Of a stretch of DNA of 64,000 nucleotides, positions 12,691-23,971 are shown piece after piece. This DNA is from Synchiropus splendidus (taxonomy: Eukaryota; Chordata; Actinopteri; Syngnathiformes; Callionymidae). Position numbers and translations under genes: made by a program. The stretch spans positions 26,754,501-26,818,500 of the forward strand of contig NC_071336.1 in the NCBI RefSeq assembly GCF_027744825.2, read 5' to 3'. The notes below the pieces were generated by a model, which ran no database searches, was not told the origin of the DNA, and saw only the letters and a program-made list of their open reading frames with translations. Each line of letters begins with the position of its first letter. Position 1 is the stretch's first letter.

Positions 12691-15600
12691 GTGGTTGGGG
12701 TAAGGGCTATGCCATGAGTATTGGTTGCCAAATGAGGTTTTATGAAACAGTGCCTTCAATTTCAGAGGCTACCTTTTCATGAAACCCTCTTTGTGGTGGC
12801 AGAATGCATTCTGGATGCACTGCTTCATGTCATTTGGCATCTATATACCTTGTGATCACGGTGCCCACAACTTTGGTACTGTGAGTCAAGCCCAGCGTCA
12901 CATAAGGTACCACATATTCCAAGTAAGACTGCAAGCATTGTTGAAATATCAGCATACAATGTGTCACTCCTTCACTTTAGTGCATATGGTTGAAGATGAT
13001 AAAACCACTCTTGGATGGCATTTTTGATTTGTGTTCAATTCTGACTTTGAATAGAGAAAAATGTCACTGGACTGTAATTCAACACGCAACTGTTATCAAC
13101 CTGCTTCAGGTGAAGACACATGTTGCCACATGCCATTGTTGTTCCTTCCTTTCCTGGCAGTTGCGATGAGTAATGACAACTGTCATGAGTGTATGGCAGA
13201 AGAAATTAATTGCTTCAACTTAACGTGGGACTGACTCTCTCACTGTCTGCCTTGGAGCACACGCTGCTTCACGATGTTGTACGAGGACGGTGAGCTGAGT
13301 TACATCAGTGTTTGTCCTCATCTGTTTTATCGTGGCGCTTCACTGTACTCGTCTGAGCTTGTTTAAGTTTCACCTCTCTTCCCCAAGGACATCTCTCCAA
13401 CCTGGCGTAACCTCCCTGTCACGTCACCCCACGCCCGCAGAATGGAATATTCCCTCTCCGACGCAGTTTAAGTTACTATTTGATTCCCTCGTACACCATC
13501 CACAAATCCCAGCTCAGGGGCGGATCCCGACACGACAAAGAGCCCAGCCACTATCTATATTTTAACTGGCTCTCGCTGGAGGAACTCTCTGGATTGCGGC
13601 CAAAACAATTCATTCACACAGTGTTCCTCACACGCCCATGTTATTTCATTCCTTTATTTTGGAAACTTAACAGAGAGGCTACATTCATCACCGCTGGAAG
13701 TGGTGCAAATATTTTCTTGTCCTTGTTAAGAAGCGCTACTGAATGCATCTCATGAATAATTTTAGCTGCCGCTTTCACTGGGATAATAACTGTCGTTGTG
13801 AAATTAGTGGTTTATATTTAGACCGGTTTTGTCCACCTATAGAATGTGTTCATTCTCCAGCAAAAGTTTGGGAGTTCAAAACTTCAACATGGCATCCGTC
13901 TTAACGGTTATTTGCTTTTTCTTTCAACGCCTGCCTGTTATAAACCTGCTTATTGTTCGGATTTTCTAAATCAAGTTTCTCAGTGTTTGTTTTGCTGACT
14001 TCATCCGTGAGTCACACACTGTCTAGCCCTGGTTGCAAAAAAAAAAAGACAAATAAAGGAGTGCGTGGGAGAGTTTGCTTCTCACCACACCTGAGCAAAA
14101 GTCACATGACTACCAGACATGGGTGTGTCGCCCACCGATGGACAATTTGTCAAACAGTGAAAGACAAATGATGTAAACTGTCTTTTTTAAAAAGTCACAA
14201 AGGGAACGTTAGTTCATCCCTGCTGCTCGTCTGCATGCATCAGTGCACATCATGCACGGCACACGAGGGTGTGACTGTCTATCCAAATATCACGAGATAT
14301 GATCTCATGAGATAAAATGTAGCCAGTCAGGGCCCCGATATTTAATCTGGAGAGGCAGATTAATGAGTCCAAGATGTTCTCAAGCAAAGGTTCTCGAAGG
14401 CTCTCAAATTTCCCAACGACTTCCAACTGGACTGGTGCCAATTTAAAAAAAAAAAAAGATTGGTGTGTAGGTGGATCAAACGTAATATTAGACCTTCAGC
14501 ATATTCTGACTACAACCACTCCCTTTTGTTGAGATGGGAAGTTGCTATGGTGTGCTAGTTCCACAGGGCTCCAATAATCTCACCACCACACAAGACACTA
14601 TCACAAACCAGCTGGTTTTGTTTTGTTTTGTTTTTTTACATCATATTCAAGCACTGCACGTACACTCTTCCTGGGGTCATCGGCAGAATATCCACTCATT
14701 ACTTTGCTTTTTTTTTGCAAAACATTTTACTACATTAAATCCTATATAGCTATACATATCAAATTGGAGCTGTTCGTGAGGGAGCTCAGTTTTCCGAGTC
14801 ATCAAACAACAAGAAGGACTAAATAAGGCCAGTTTATCGCAGAAAAAAAGCTGTTTATATTTGCATGTGTTGAGGTTTTATTTTGGTACTCTATATGTCT
14901 GAAGAAAGATAAGAATGATGCGTTTTTTTTTAATATGACAAGCATGCAGCAACTCATTTAGGGGTGCGACGCACTACATCTTTAACAATGAAGTCATTTG
15001 TGTGTGATGATCATGTTTCATCTCCTTATTGGATGACAGGAACCAGCCCTCATGATCCCAGTAGAAGAAACAGGTCTGACTTGTTAACCACAGCAGCTGT
15101 GGAGAAGCTCTGTGCTACATCTGCAGATGAGTCCTGTGTGTTAGCCTTATCTTTAGCCAATATCTCTGACACCGGAAAGTACAGAATCTAATGTAATACA
15201 ACTTTACTCGCTCGCAGAGGCTTCGACATGTTCCACCAGTCAGAGGAGACCCACACATTAGTGGGTGATAACTGCTTTTCCAAATACTCAAAGTTTAAAA
15301 CTTGTTTTAAACTTGCCCTTTTTTTGCATGAAGCCGCTTGTAGGTTGCTGTGGGAACTTGTAGGGGAACAGACTACAAATAGAAAAAGGTTGGGAAACAC
15401 CCAGAGTTTTGACAGCTGGTACAGATAGTGACTGCAGCATTCAACACGTTCAGCAGTTTGATGCCAAGCACAATTACTGTCTTTTGTTCGTGTTAGAGCC
15501 AGTTCATCTTCTGACCCTGTTGAGTTTGATGCACCGTAAACAGCCTCTCCTTTGACTTTTTTGTTGAAGCTTGTTTATAGGGTTAAATATAACTTTGGAG

Positions 15601-16525
15601 ACAGGCAGAAGCAATAAGAAGAAGATGATGAAGATGAAGAAGAAATTGATAGATTCACAACAATTCCATTCGTATCATGGTGTGAGGTTGCTGAAGCCAT
15701 TCAAGGTCGATGTTGGTTCATCTTGAACGGTACTTTTTGAAATGGCTCAGTGACTTGAAATCAATTCAGCAGCATCTAAGCCAAAATAATGATATGGATT
15801 CTGCTTGTTTCTTCTAAATATAAATTAATTCTGGACACGAACAAGCACTCAAATACATTCACATTTCATTTGAAAACAACACCTGAATTTACCACTAAAA
15901 TACATAAACACGTTGAATTTAGTTCAATATGTACAAATGTAGCTTGCACCTTTGTTTTTTAATCATAATGCAATAATTCTACCCTGAAAGAAAAAACAAA
16001 CTGAACTTCAGCTATTGTTTTTTTGCAAGTAAATATAAACCATTGGAATATCCAAAATGTTTTTGGACAAGCTGGAATTCTCATTTCAATCATGGGAGTG
16101 AGTGGTGACTGTTCTCACACAACTTTATCAGCAACTCCACATCACAGTCGCCCACTGTCTGGATGTCAGTGTCCTCCTTTTACGCCCCAGGTCCTCACAC
16201 TCAGCAGTCTGTATCACTGTAAAGTCCCGTGTCTGAAGGTGAACTGTCCCATCAACAGTATGGTGGACACTAGTCACCCAAAGTTTTAAACACAGTCCTA
16301 GTCCCAGGCCAAGCAAAATACATATGTTTTTGTAACTCTCCAAAACAGGTGGCGACATCACTCTGCCTTTTGATCATTGGAGGGTTATTTTAAGCAAAAG
16401 CCACTCTGTGGTTAGTGACAATCACCGAAATTGTTCACCTTCAGCTCTGACTCTGCCTCACAACACATCTTTTTTTTTTAGACTCGAAAATATGCTTTCA
16501 TCTAATTCACTTCCACCTGCATCAA
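12691..16525. other. non-coding, nothing recognised
   Basis: A long stretch with only chance-sized frames, for example 13,308-13,755 and 14,964-15,191, none with a known domain. Low-complexity items are a poly-A run at 14,038-14,048, a poly-A run near 14,446-14,457 and an AAG/ATG tract at 15,616-15,645. Confidence 0.5.
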
Positions 16526-16840
16526 GTCAGAATCAGAATCAGAATCAAATTTATTGCCATGGTCAGTGGGGAGCCCACTAACTGGAAAGTGCTTTGGAAT
16601 AACGTGCAGTCAAAAAGTAAATAAATAATAAAATAAAATAAAATAAAATAAAATAAAATAAAATAAAATAAATAAAATAACAACAAGGCTGTTCTCGAAT
16701 TCAACAGTCTGATGGCCGAGGGGAAGAAGCTGTTCCTGTGACGGGAGGTTCTGATCTGGATGGACCGTAGCCTCCTGCCAGAGAGAAGAGGAACAGTCCA
16801 TGTCCAGGGTGAGAAGGGTCGGCTCTGATCCGACCTGGTG
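16526..16840 (+). mobile_element. teleost interspersed repeat (TCAGAATCAGAATC family)
   Basis: It begins with three AATCAG units followed by AAATTTATTGCCATGGTCAG and continues after a microsatellite with ATTCAACAGTCTGATGGC, GAGGGGAAGAAGCTGTTCCT and GGACCGTAGCCTCCTGCC. I recognise these words from repeats very common in ray-finned fish genomes; their exact class is not certain to me (probably the tail of a retroelement). An antisense fragment of the same family lies at 33,038-33,080. The element is split by an expanded AAAAT array at 16,618-16,681. Confidence 0.7.
16618..16681. repeat. (AAAAT)n microsatellite
   Basis: About eight AAAAT units with AAAT variants, inside the interspersed repeat. 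The minus-strand frames here encode only YFILF repeats and are artefacts. Confidence 0.95.
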
Positions 16841-19558
16841 TAGTATAGAACTTAATTCCGACATGTAGAATTACTGTGGTCCAGAATGTCCATGTCTTCG
16901 CCGAAGAGTTGACGCGACTTGCGGCTCAGAATTGCCATGCGACTGCGGGAAAATAAACAAGCTGTGAAAGAGAAAGTAGCGCTCTCATAAATCCCCCTGT
17001 CACTGCCCTTGTTTAGACTTGCATACCACTATTGTTTAAGGACAGAGATTTGATCAAAACGGAGGCGTAAACCTCCAGTGTTGATGAGATTTTAGCAGAA
17101 CGTGACCTTTCGGAGAAGCCAACAATAAGTTGGATGGCTCATTTAAACAGACTTCATTTCAAAGAAGCCCTGGGTTGCACCAGTGAACGCGGCTCACCAT
17201 GGGAGGATGAGGATCTCATTATTCTGAGATGCACAGAGTTGCAAACGGCTGAAGCAGTGAGTTCTGTTGCAGAGGGGGATGGAGAGGGGGGGAAAAAAAA
17301 AAAAAACAGGCGCACAAGAAAGATTTTAAATGATCAAAATTCCAGTCACCCGGCATTAAGACTTACGCCGTGTGTTTTACTCGCAGCAGACGTAGCGCTG
17401 CATCTCTGCCAGCTGCCAAGCATGTTGCATCATGAAAACACTGAAGCCTCAGAGGGAAGTGTAGAACAGCAGGAGGCATCTGAGCAGCATCAAACCCTGC
17501 GTCCCACTGTTCGCTATAGTGTACTCTGATTTCTTGCACAATGAGCTACACATGCACGTCACTGCGCCGCAGGTCCTCTGCCTCAAAGCTCCCAGGCATT
17601 AATGAGGTATACCGGCAGCCAAGAATGCTAATAATATCACAGGTTATAGCGTATAAATCACAGCAACGCTGGTGTGCATACCACCGCCTTGCAAGCGGGG
17701 ATGCTAATTCTCCCCTGCATCGACCGTTGTATTGCAAATGCTCCTGAGTAAGGGTTAAAATAACCGACCGCTCCATCTTCAGCGCGAGTGTACACAAGAA
17801 ACCGGTGGATGCCAATCCATGAGGTTTCATTTTCTGAGTGTGTGGATGAAACAGTGGCGGGGATGAGCGTATGCACGGCCCGTATACTGGAGGGTTAGCT
17901 CATGAAGCTGACCATGAAAGTGCTGACACTGCATTCTCTGACTGGCTTTGATGTCACTGCTCATGCTATATGTGTAGAGTTAAAAGGACCAGAGTTGTCA
18001 ACAAGAGCTGTGAGGCAGTTCCTTTTTAAAATCTTGTGCTTCATATCGAAAGAAAGAGATGGAACAGCCTGCGCTTGCTTTATCCTTGTTGTAAATAGGT
18101 TCTTTTTTAAATTATTTTCATTTTTAGGGTGACACCAACATCATTCCTAGCCAACTGTCATCCCTGGAGCTGTGGTTCCACCGGGACATGCTTGGAAAAC
18201 CGGACTAGGGCACCATTTTAGAAGCATCTGCAAAGCATTTCTACTTCAATTTGAAATCAGACCTCATTGCCCAATTTCCATTCATGGCTCACCTTGCGTA
18301 GAAAACGTAAATCTTGTTAGTATGATTGACAAAGCTCAACTACCACTCATCATGTTGTGGTAGTTTGTTTGTTGTACTTTGGCTACTTGTCATGAGTCAC
18401 TTCCTGTCTTCTCTAATTTTCTACTTCCTGCCAAGAATCTGAGGTGTGGAGTCAGTCTCAACCTTACTCAACCTTTGTTGATCATTGATTTTAGACCAGA
18501 CAGCAAAGCGTCATCTGCTGCCTCCCGTTGCTAATCCTTACGCTGTGGGCGGGGCATCATGTGAAGAGACAGAGGTTGGGGTTAGTGTGAAGCCATGGGG
18601 TGTTGTTCCTTTCCATCTAAATAGAGACAAGCGCCGTTTGGCATACAGAGCATGTCCAGGGACCATGCCTACTTTATAGCTTTGCATGGAACGTCACGCG
18701 GGAAGGCGGATTCCTATACATCAAAATGCAGTGAGGAAGACTGACTTTGGTGTAAAGATTGGACGCACGAGTCCACTTCAAAACAATCACAGTTTGATTC
18801 CTTGGGAATCAAGGTATAGTGCCCAGTTCTGTTCATTCGTCCGTTTGGGTTTCTCTAGCCATTACGCTTTATACCTTGGACTTCTGAGACTTGACTCCGT
18901 CCTTGGATGCATATTTCCTTGCTGATCTTGCCTTTGTTGATTTTGTTGTGGAGGTTATTTATTTGAATGCTGTGACAGCTCTTTATCGATAACTTGTTTG
19001 CATAAAAGACAAATTGATTGAACCATGCCTTCCGTAAACATCCTTTTTTGTCCCTGTCAGGAAAGTCCATAGGTGTAGTATTAGTAGTATTAATCTGAAA
19101 CTCCTATCACGTTCATGCTGTCCTGAGCAGTTATTGTTAGGTGGCAATAGTAAAGAATATCAAAGCAAAAAAAGAGTTCTACTTTCTTTTCGGGCATCTC
19201 GTATTAGGGGTTACCACAGCAGACCTTGTCCTCTCTAGTCACCCCCAATGTAGAGCGTCTTCAACATGGAACTGTATTTACAGCTTCTCAAGGTCTGTGC
19301 TTCAACGTTGTAATAGTTTTCCCCCCTCATCTGTTGTACTTCTACTAACTTGAATAGGTTTTAAGCGATGATGACTAGTATTAGCGCATTCAGAGCAAAA
19401 ATGCCGCCGTGAGACCCAAACTACTGACGTCTCTTTTCCATTCATCCTATCAGGATTTTAACATATTGTCAGGAACTTCTCATTTTGAATATGTATATGC
19501 TCACTTTCCTGGAAGCAGGTTGGAAGTGCTACGAGAAAGGCAAGTCTCCAAACTCAGT
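16841..19558. other. non-coding, nothing recognised
   Basis: The 131-codon plus frame at 17,134-17,529 contains a run of lysines from a poly-A tract (17,288-17,306) and is not convincing as a protein. No repeat family or RNA gene was recognised. Confidence 0.5.
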
Positions 19559-20120
19559 GAGAGGAGTATCTTGTTGTAGGAAGTTTAGATTGGCTGCTAA
19601 AATATGATAACAGAGGCAGAGCGGCGAGTAAATAGTCTGGAATTGAATCGGGTAATTACGCTAATTCGGATATTGCTCCTCCATAAGCACAATGTGTCAG
19701 CCTTCCAGATATCCTGCTTTCTGGGAAATTAGAGCAGAAATCACACCCAATGACTCATCCTCGCAGCTATTGACTGATTTAGTGTGACCTCCTCTGTCTG
19801 GAGTCGCTGCGGGATTGTGCACTTAAATGATTTAACATTTTACGGACTGACATCACAGCTATTCGATTGAGCCGTAAATGTCAGAACCGCGCGTCTGCGT
19901 GTTCTCTGTATGAGACTTTTTTAGCATCTTGAATGATGACACCAGTCGGCGCGGCGTCTATATACGTCCTGCTATTTACACAGATCCAGTTACCTCAGTC
20001 TCGAAAGTTACGTAACCGAGCAGACGAACAGAAGATTCCGCGGTTTGATCCGGTGTCAGTTAAGAGCAAATAATTCTGTAGCCACAGCCTGGGATTACAT
20101 ATGTTGCTGGGTATACCAGA
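19559..20120. promoter_or_regulatory. candidate conserved non-coding element
   Basis: Repeat-free sequence with enhancer-like texture. GGTAATTACGCTAATTCGG at 19,650-19,668 holds two homeodomain-type TAAT cores, followed by CAATGACTCATCC (AP-1-like TGACTCA) near 19,748 and CTTAAATGATTTAACATTTT near 19,822. No open frame spans it. Inference only. Confidence 0.35.
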
Positions 20121-21289
20121 ATGTAAAGATATTTGATCCTTAGTGGGTTTATCTGGCTCTTTGATTATCTTCTGTGGTTCAGGGTGGAAGGATTCGTGTC
20201 TCTGATGTTCTGCTGCATTAACATATCACCTGCCAGAAGCCAAGAGGCTTCTTTCTTATATACACATACACGTGGATGAAATGAGAATTAGACTTCTTTT
20301 ACGTGTTCCAGAGCTTGTATATTCAGTCGCCTTTTATTTGACTGGAGGTATATCAAAGAAAAGACAAGTCATAATGGCCAGAATCAAGAGGCACGTCTCC
20401 AGGATTCTCTTTTCACTGTATTTACTCCCATACAAAAAGAGAGTTTTCTTTTTTTCAAGTGCCAAACGGAAGCCAAAGGTTTTACTCTTCAGGCTGGTCA
20501 ACATCCAACACCGATCGCTGGTGAGGTCTTGGCGTTCAGAAGGCCAGCTCTGCCAGAGTGCTCATTCACATCGCATCACAAAACACTGCAGTCAAATCAT
20601 GAAAACAATAAGTCTAGAATTGTGTTGACTTGTGGCAACAAAGTGCAGTACAGAGTTCTACTGAGCAAACATTAGCTTTGCATTTTTCCTTATAGCAATC
20701 TCCTCCAAAGTTATGTGGAATAATAGCTCAGTTCACAGACCACACTTCATATACTTATACTTATGCACTGTTTTTTTGTGTTTTTTTTTTAAATAGAAAT
20801 CTGGAACGGTTTATAATGGGACAAGGAACAGATGATGGGTTGTGTTCCTGAGTTCCATATGGATTCAGGGAAGTTTTAATGTATGGTTTCAAGCAGTTGC
20901 TGGTGCACCCTGTTACTGTTCACAAAAAGAAAAAGAAACTTGCCTTTATAAACCCAGTATACAATCGAGTGTCATTTCAATCTGAACTGAAAAGGCAAAA
21001 TATGTTGTTTTTCAATTTCAACTCTTTCAATTCAAAGTCTTAAAGACAAACAATGCATTTGCCTTAACAGTTTCACCAAAGTTGAGCTATTTAAATAACT
21101 CTCATCAAGTTTATTTATGTATTTATTTATTTTTTTAGATGAAATTTCACATGGTCAAATGTATTCACATGTTATATCCAGAACTCTTTGCTAACAGACA
21201 GCTAAACTGAAAGTAGTAGGCGTTCTGACAGCCTTCCAAGCTTCACACCAACTCTGTTGCTGCTGTTTTCATCATGCATTTCTGGATAT
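20121..21289. other. non-coding, nothing recognised
   Basis: The 118-codon plus frame at 20,272-20,628 is basic and serine-rich, with no domain I recognise. The rest is AT-rich, with TTTA-type low complexity at 21,112-21,138. Confidence 0.5.
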
Positions 21290-21440
21290 CAGGTAGGACC
21301 AACCAAGTCCCAGGTTCAAGTCTGGCTTGAGGCAACTTTGGAGGGTGAACACTGGTCCTTCCCTCCCACAGTCAAACCATGGATATGTTTATAACTTCTA
21401 TGTGCATATTTAGCCGCCAGTCAAGAGTGTCCTCTAGGTG
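21290..21440 (+). mobile_element. decayed tRNA-SINE-like repeat
   Basis: GTCCCAGGTTCAAGTCTGG at 21,307-21,325 contains a B-box-like GGTTCAAGTC. It is followed by loose matches to a common fish SINE body, notably CCCTCCCACAGTCAAACCATGG near 21,361. No A box is clear. I infer a heavily mutated SINE. Confidence 0.35.
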
Positions 21441-22639
21441 CAAAAGGGTTGTTTACGCACTGCTCCTGGTTGTGTATATGTTTACCACTTATTCTACCTC
21501 ATCGGCTGAATACTACTCATGATACTGACTTGAGTACTTCATACTTCACATTATATTTTCTGACTGAACAGGTGAGCCAGTGAGATCTGCATAGAGAGTA
21601 TGCAAAACAAGTCGACTCCTATATTAAAAATGGAAAGCGGAGCTCATGAGCTGGAGGGAAAAGTGCTGATCTTGATGGCAAATTCCAGTTACAATTATTA
21701 AAGTCATAAAAAGTCCTGCCGCCACATTAAGGAAAGCCGGCTCATTCCTCAAGTAAATTCTCAATCTTTTGTATCTGAAGGATATTATTTTATGTCCACA
21801 CCCTCTTGGACTTATCTGATGGTTTGATTCGTCACCCTTTCATAACTTTCCTCCCACGCGCTCAATATTGTTTCCTTCAGTTGCTGGAGCAGCCGTGCAA
21901 CTCGAGCAGATGACCTGCACCACCGGGAAGAAATGTGACCTTTCTTTAAAAGAAACAATTAGCCACATATCTGGATTACATAAGATGATGGCAGCTTTTC
22001 GTATGAGCATGCAAAATGCCTCGGTGGGCAAACATGAGGATGGATAAGGAGGAGACTGATAAGATAAAGGAGAAGGTGTGGGCGTGATAAGAAAGACCTT
22101 TGATTTACGACACGTTCCCAGAGGCAGAAATTAGATAAATGAGGGAGATAGTTTTACTGACACGGAGATGAAATTCAAAAGAATGCGTCATGGCAAACGT
22201 TAGCGTTGATGTTGACTTCTTTAAGCATTGTTTCGGTCAAACAGTTGAGACTTTGTTGTATTAAAAGCTCATGGCATGGACCGATTTTCTGGCTCCTCAG
22301 TGAGTTCCTTGTTTTAAAAAAGTGAATAGACCATTGTGGAGATAAAAAGTTCTTTTTTTTTTTTGTGCTCAATAAAGTCGACGTTTCACATTTCCAGAAA
22401 AAGAATGGGTGATATGCTGCTTTTTGAAGTGGTCTGTCAGGTTTCACACTTCCTCCAAGCTCAGCATTGTCAAGACAGATTGGTCAGCGATATCAAAGAA
22501 AGGTGTCAAAGTTATCTCACTCAGGATGCCTCGGGATTCAGAAGAGTTCTACTCCTAGACTAAGTTCTGTGGTTTACGACTCGTTTCGTGGCTATCACTT
22601 ATACCGATCAATTTTATGTGGTGTTATCTGATCGGCACG
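21441..22639. other. non-coding, nothing recognised
   Basis: Short frames only, with a poly-T run of about 12 bases at 22,354-22,365. No known repeat or exon. Confidence 0.5.
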
Positions 22640-22800
22640 GCACCATCGGCTCCTCTCTGAAGTCACCGGCAATGCAGCATGATAATTATCAACCGAACGC
22701 TTTCTGCTTCTGCTGATGGCATGTTTTTATATGAAGCGCTCGATTTAAAATGCACATTTTAAAGCGGTAGAAGCAAACATGCAAATGTTCAGGCGTTCAG
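22640..22800. promoter_or_regulatory. candidate conserved non-coding element (short)
   Basis: Contains GATAATTATCAACCG at 22,680 and GATTTAAAATGCACATTTTAAA at 22,742-22,763, the latter an imperfect inverted repeat (TTTAAAATG...CATTTTAAA), then ACATGCAAATG near 22,779, an octamer-like ATGCAAAT. Such words cluster in vertebrate developmental enhancers. Inference only. Confidence 0.3.
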
Positions 22801-23937
22801 TGCACTAGTTGTCAGTAAGTTGTTTATTAGTGAATATTAAATACATTTTTACAATGGAACAGTCAACTTTTCTGGGACCTGATGCCCACAAAAATGTTGC
22901 CCCAAGATACCTGTATTATCTTTATGCATTCATTTAAAAATATTGCCATTTTCTGTGGATGTTTTTTGCCCATAATTTTATTGATTCACCTACATTTGTA
23001 CAATATTTTATGTCCGGTTCATTTATTTTAGTGTTGTTACTTCCCAAACCCTCTAACCCAAAAATGAATTTTATCTTCTATTACGCTGTCACGCCGATCA
23101 TATTGTAGACTTGTTTTCCTTTCAGATGACGTTATTCTGTTGATAAATACTACCCTCAGTGAACCTATCAGAGTTCCGTTGTTCAGTTTACTTGGCAACA
23201 CACCTGAGCAGGCTGCCAGTAACTGAGTAAACAAGATATTTCCAAAGTTATTACCCAAGAATGATGTGACTTTTGCCCATGGTATTGATCAGCGAACATG
23301 TGCGGGTGAATCTAAAACCCAACCACACTTCAAGGCATGAGTAAAGTATGTGAAAGTAAAGCCAAACTTAGTGGCAGCAGGGGAACACGATCGCAGAAAA
23401 AGACCAGAAAACACTCCCTTTTACCGCAGCAGAGGTTATTAACTGATTCCATGTGATATTGCTGTGTGAAGTGCAATTCAAATCCTGATCATCAAGTCCC
23501 TGATACCAACACGAGTCCTCTGGCCCGATAAGGAGGAAATATTTTCCATATAAAACACAAAGATGAAATGAAAGGAAGCAAGAGGCAGCGACATTAACTC
23601 GGAGATGTCCCTTCGCCGGCACCGGGGAATACAGGCTGGTATCAAACCTCGCCTGAGGCTATAACCTTTGTTCTCTGATATCAAACTCATACAACAGTGC
23701 TGTGAAGGATCCAAATCTAAGAGCAACATTGATATTCAGCCAAAATAGCAGCATTGGCCTTTGAAATAATGTTTCCTATGCAAGACCATCTCTTTTCATT
23801 CCAAATGCACTGTATTAGAACACACTATATCGCAGAGGAAAACAGTGGGGAATTCAATCGATGTTCACTTTGAAATCCAACCCAGTGAATTTTCTGCTAT
23901 GCCTCAACACACCAGGCATGGTGGTGATCCGGCATCA
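22801..23937. other. non-coding, nothing recognised
   Basis: No domain-bearing frame and no recognised repeat. AT-rich to about 23.0 kb, more balanced after. Confidence 0.5.
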
Positions 23938-23971
23938 GTGTGTGCGTGTGCGTGTGTGTGTGTGTGTGTGC
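23938..23971. repeat. (TG)n microsatellite
   Basis: A TG/CG-interrupted dinucleotide array. The frames across it (plus 23,861-24,181; minus 23,897-24,160) read V/C or T/H repeats and are not genes. Confidence 0.95.

Noticed and set aside
17134..17529. 131-codon plus-strand frame
   Set aside because: It includes a lysine run from a poly-A tract, has no domain and shows no splice or promoter context.
20272..20628. 118-codon basic plus-strand frame
   Set aside because: No known family; a frame of this length is expected by chance in 64 kb.
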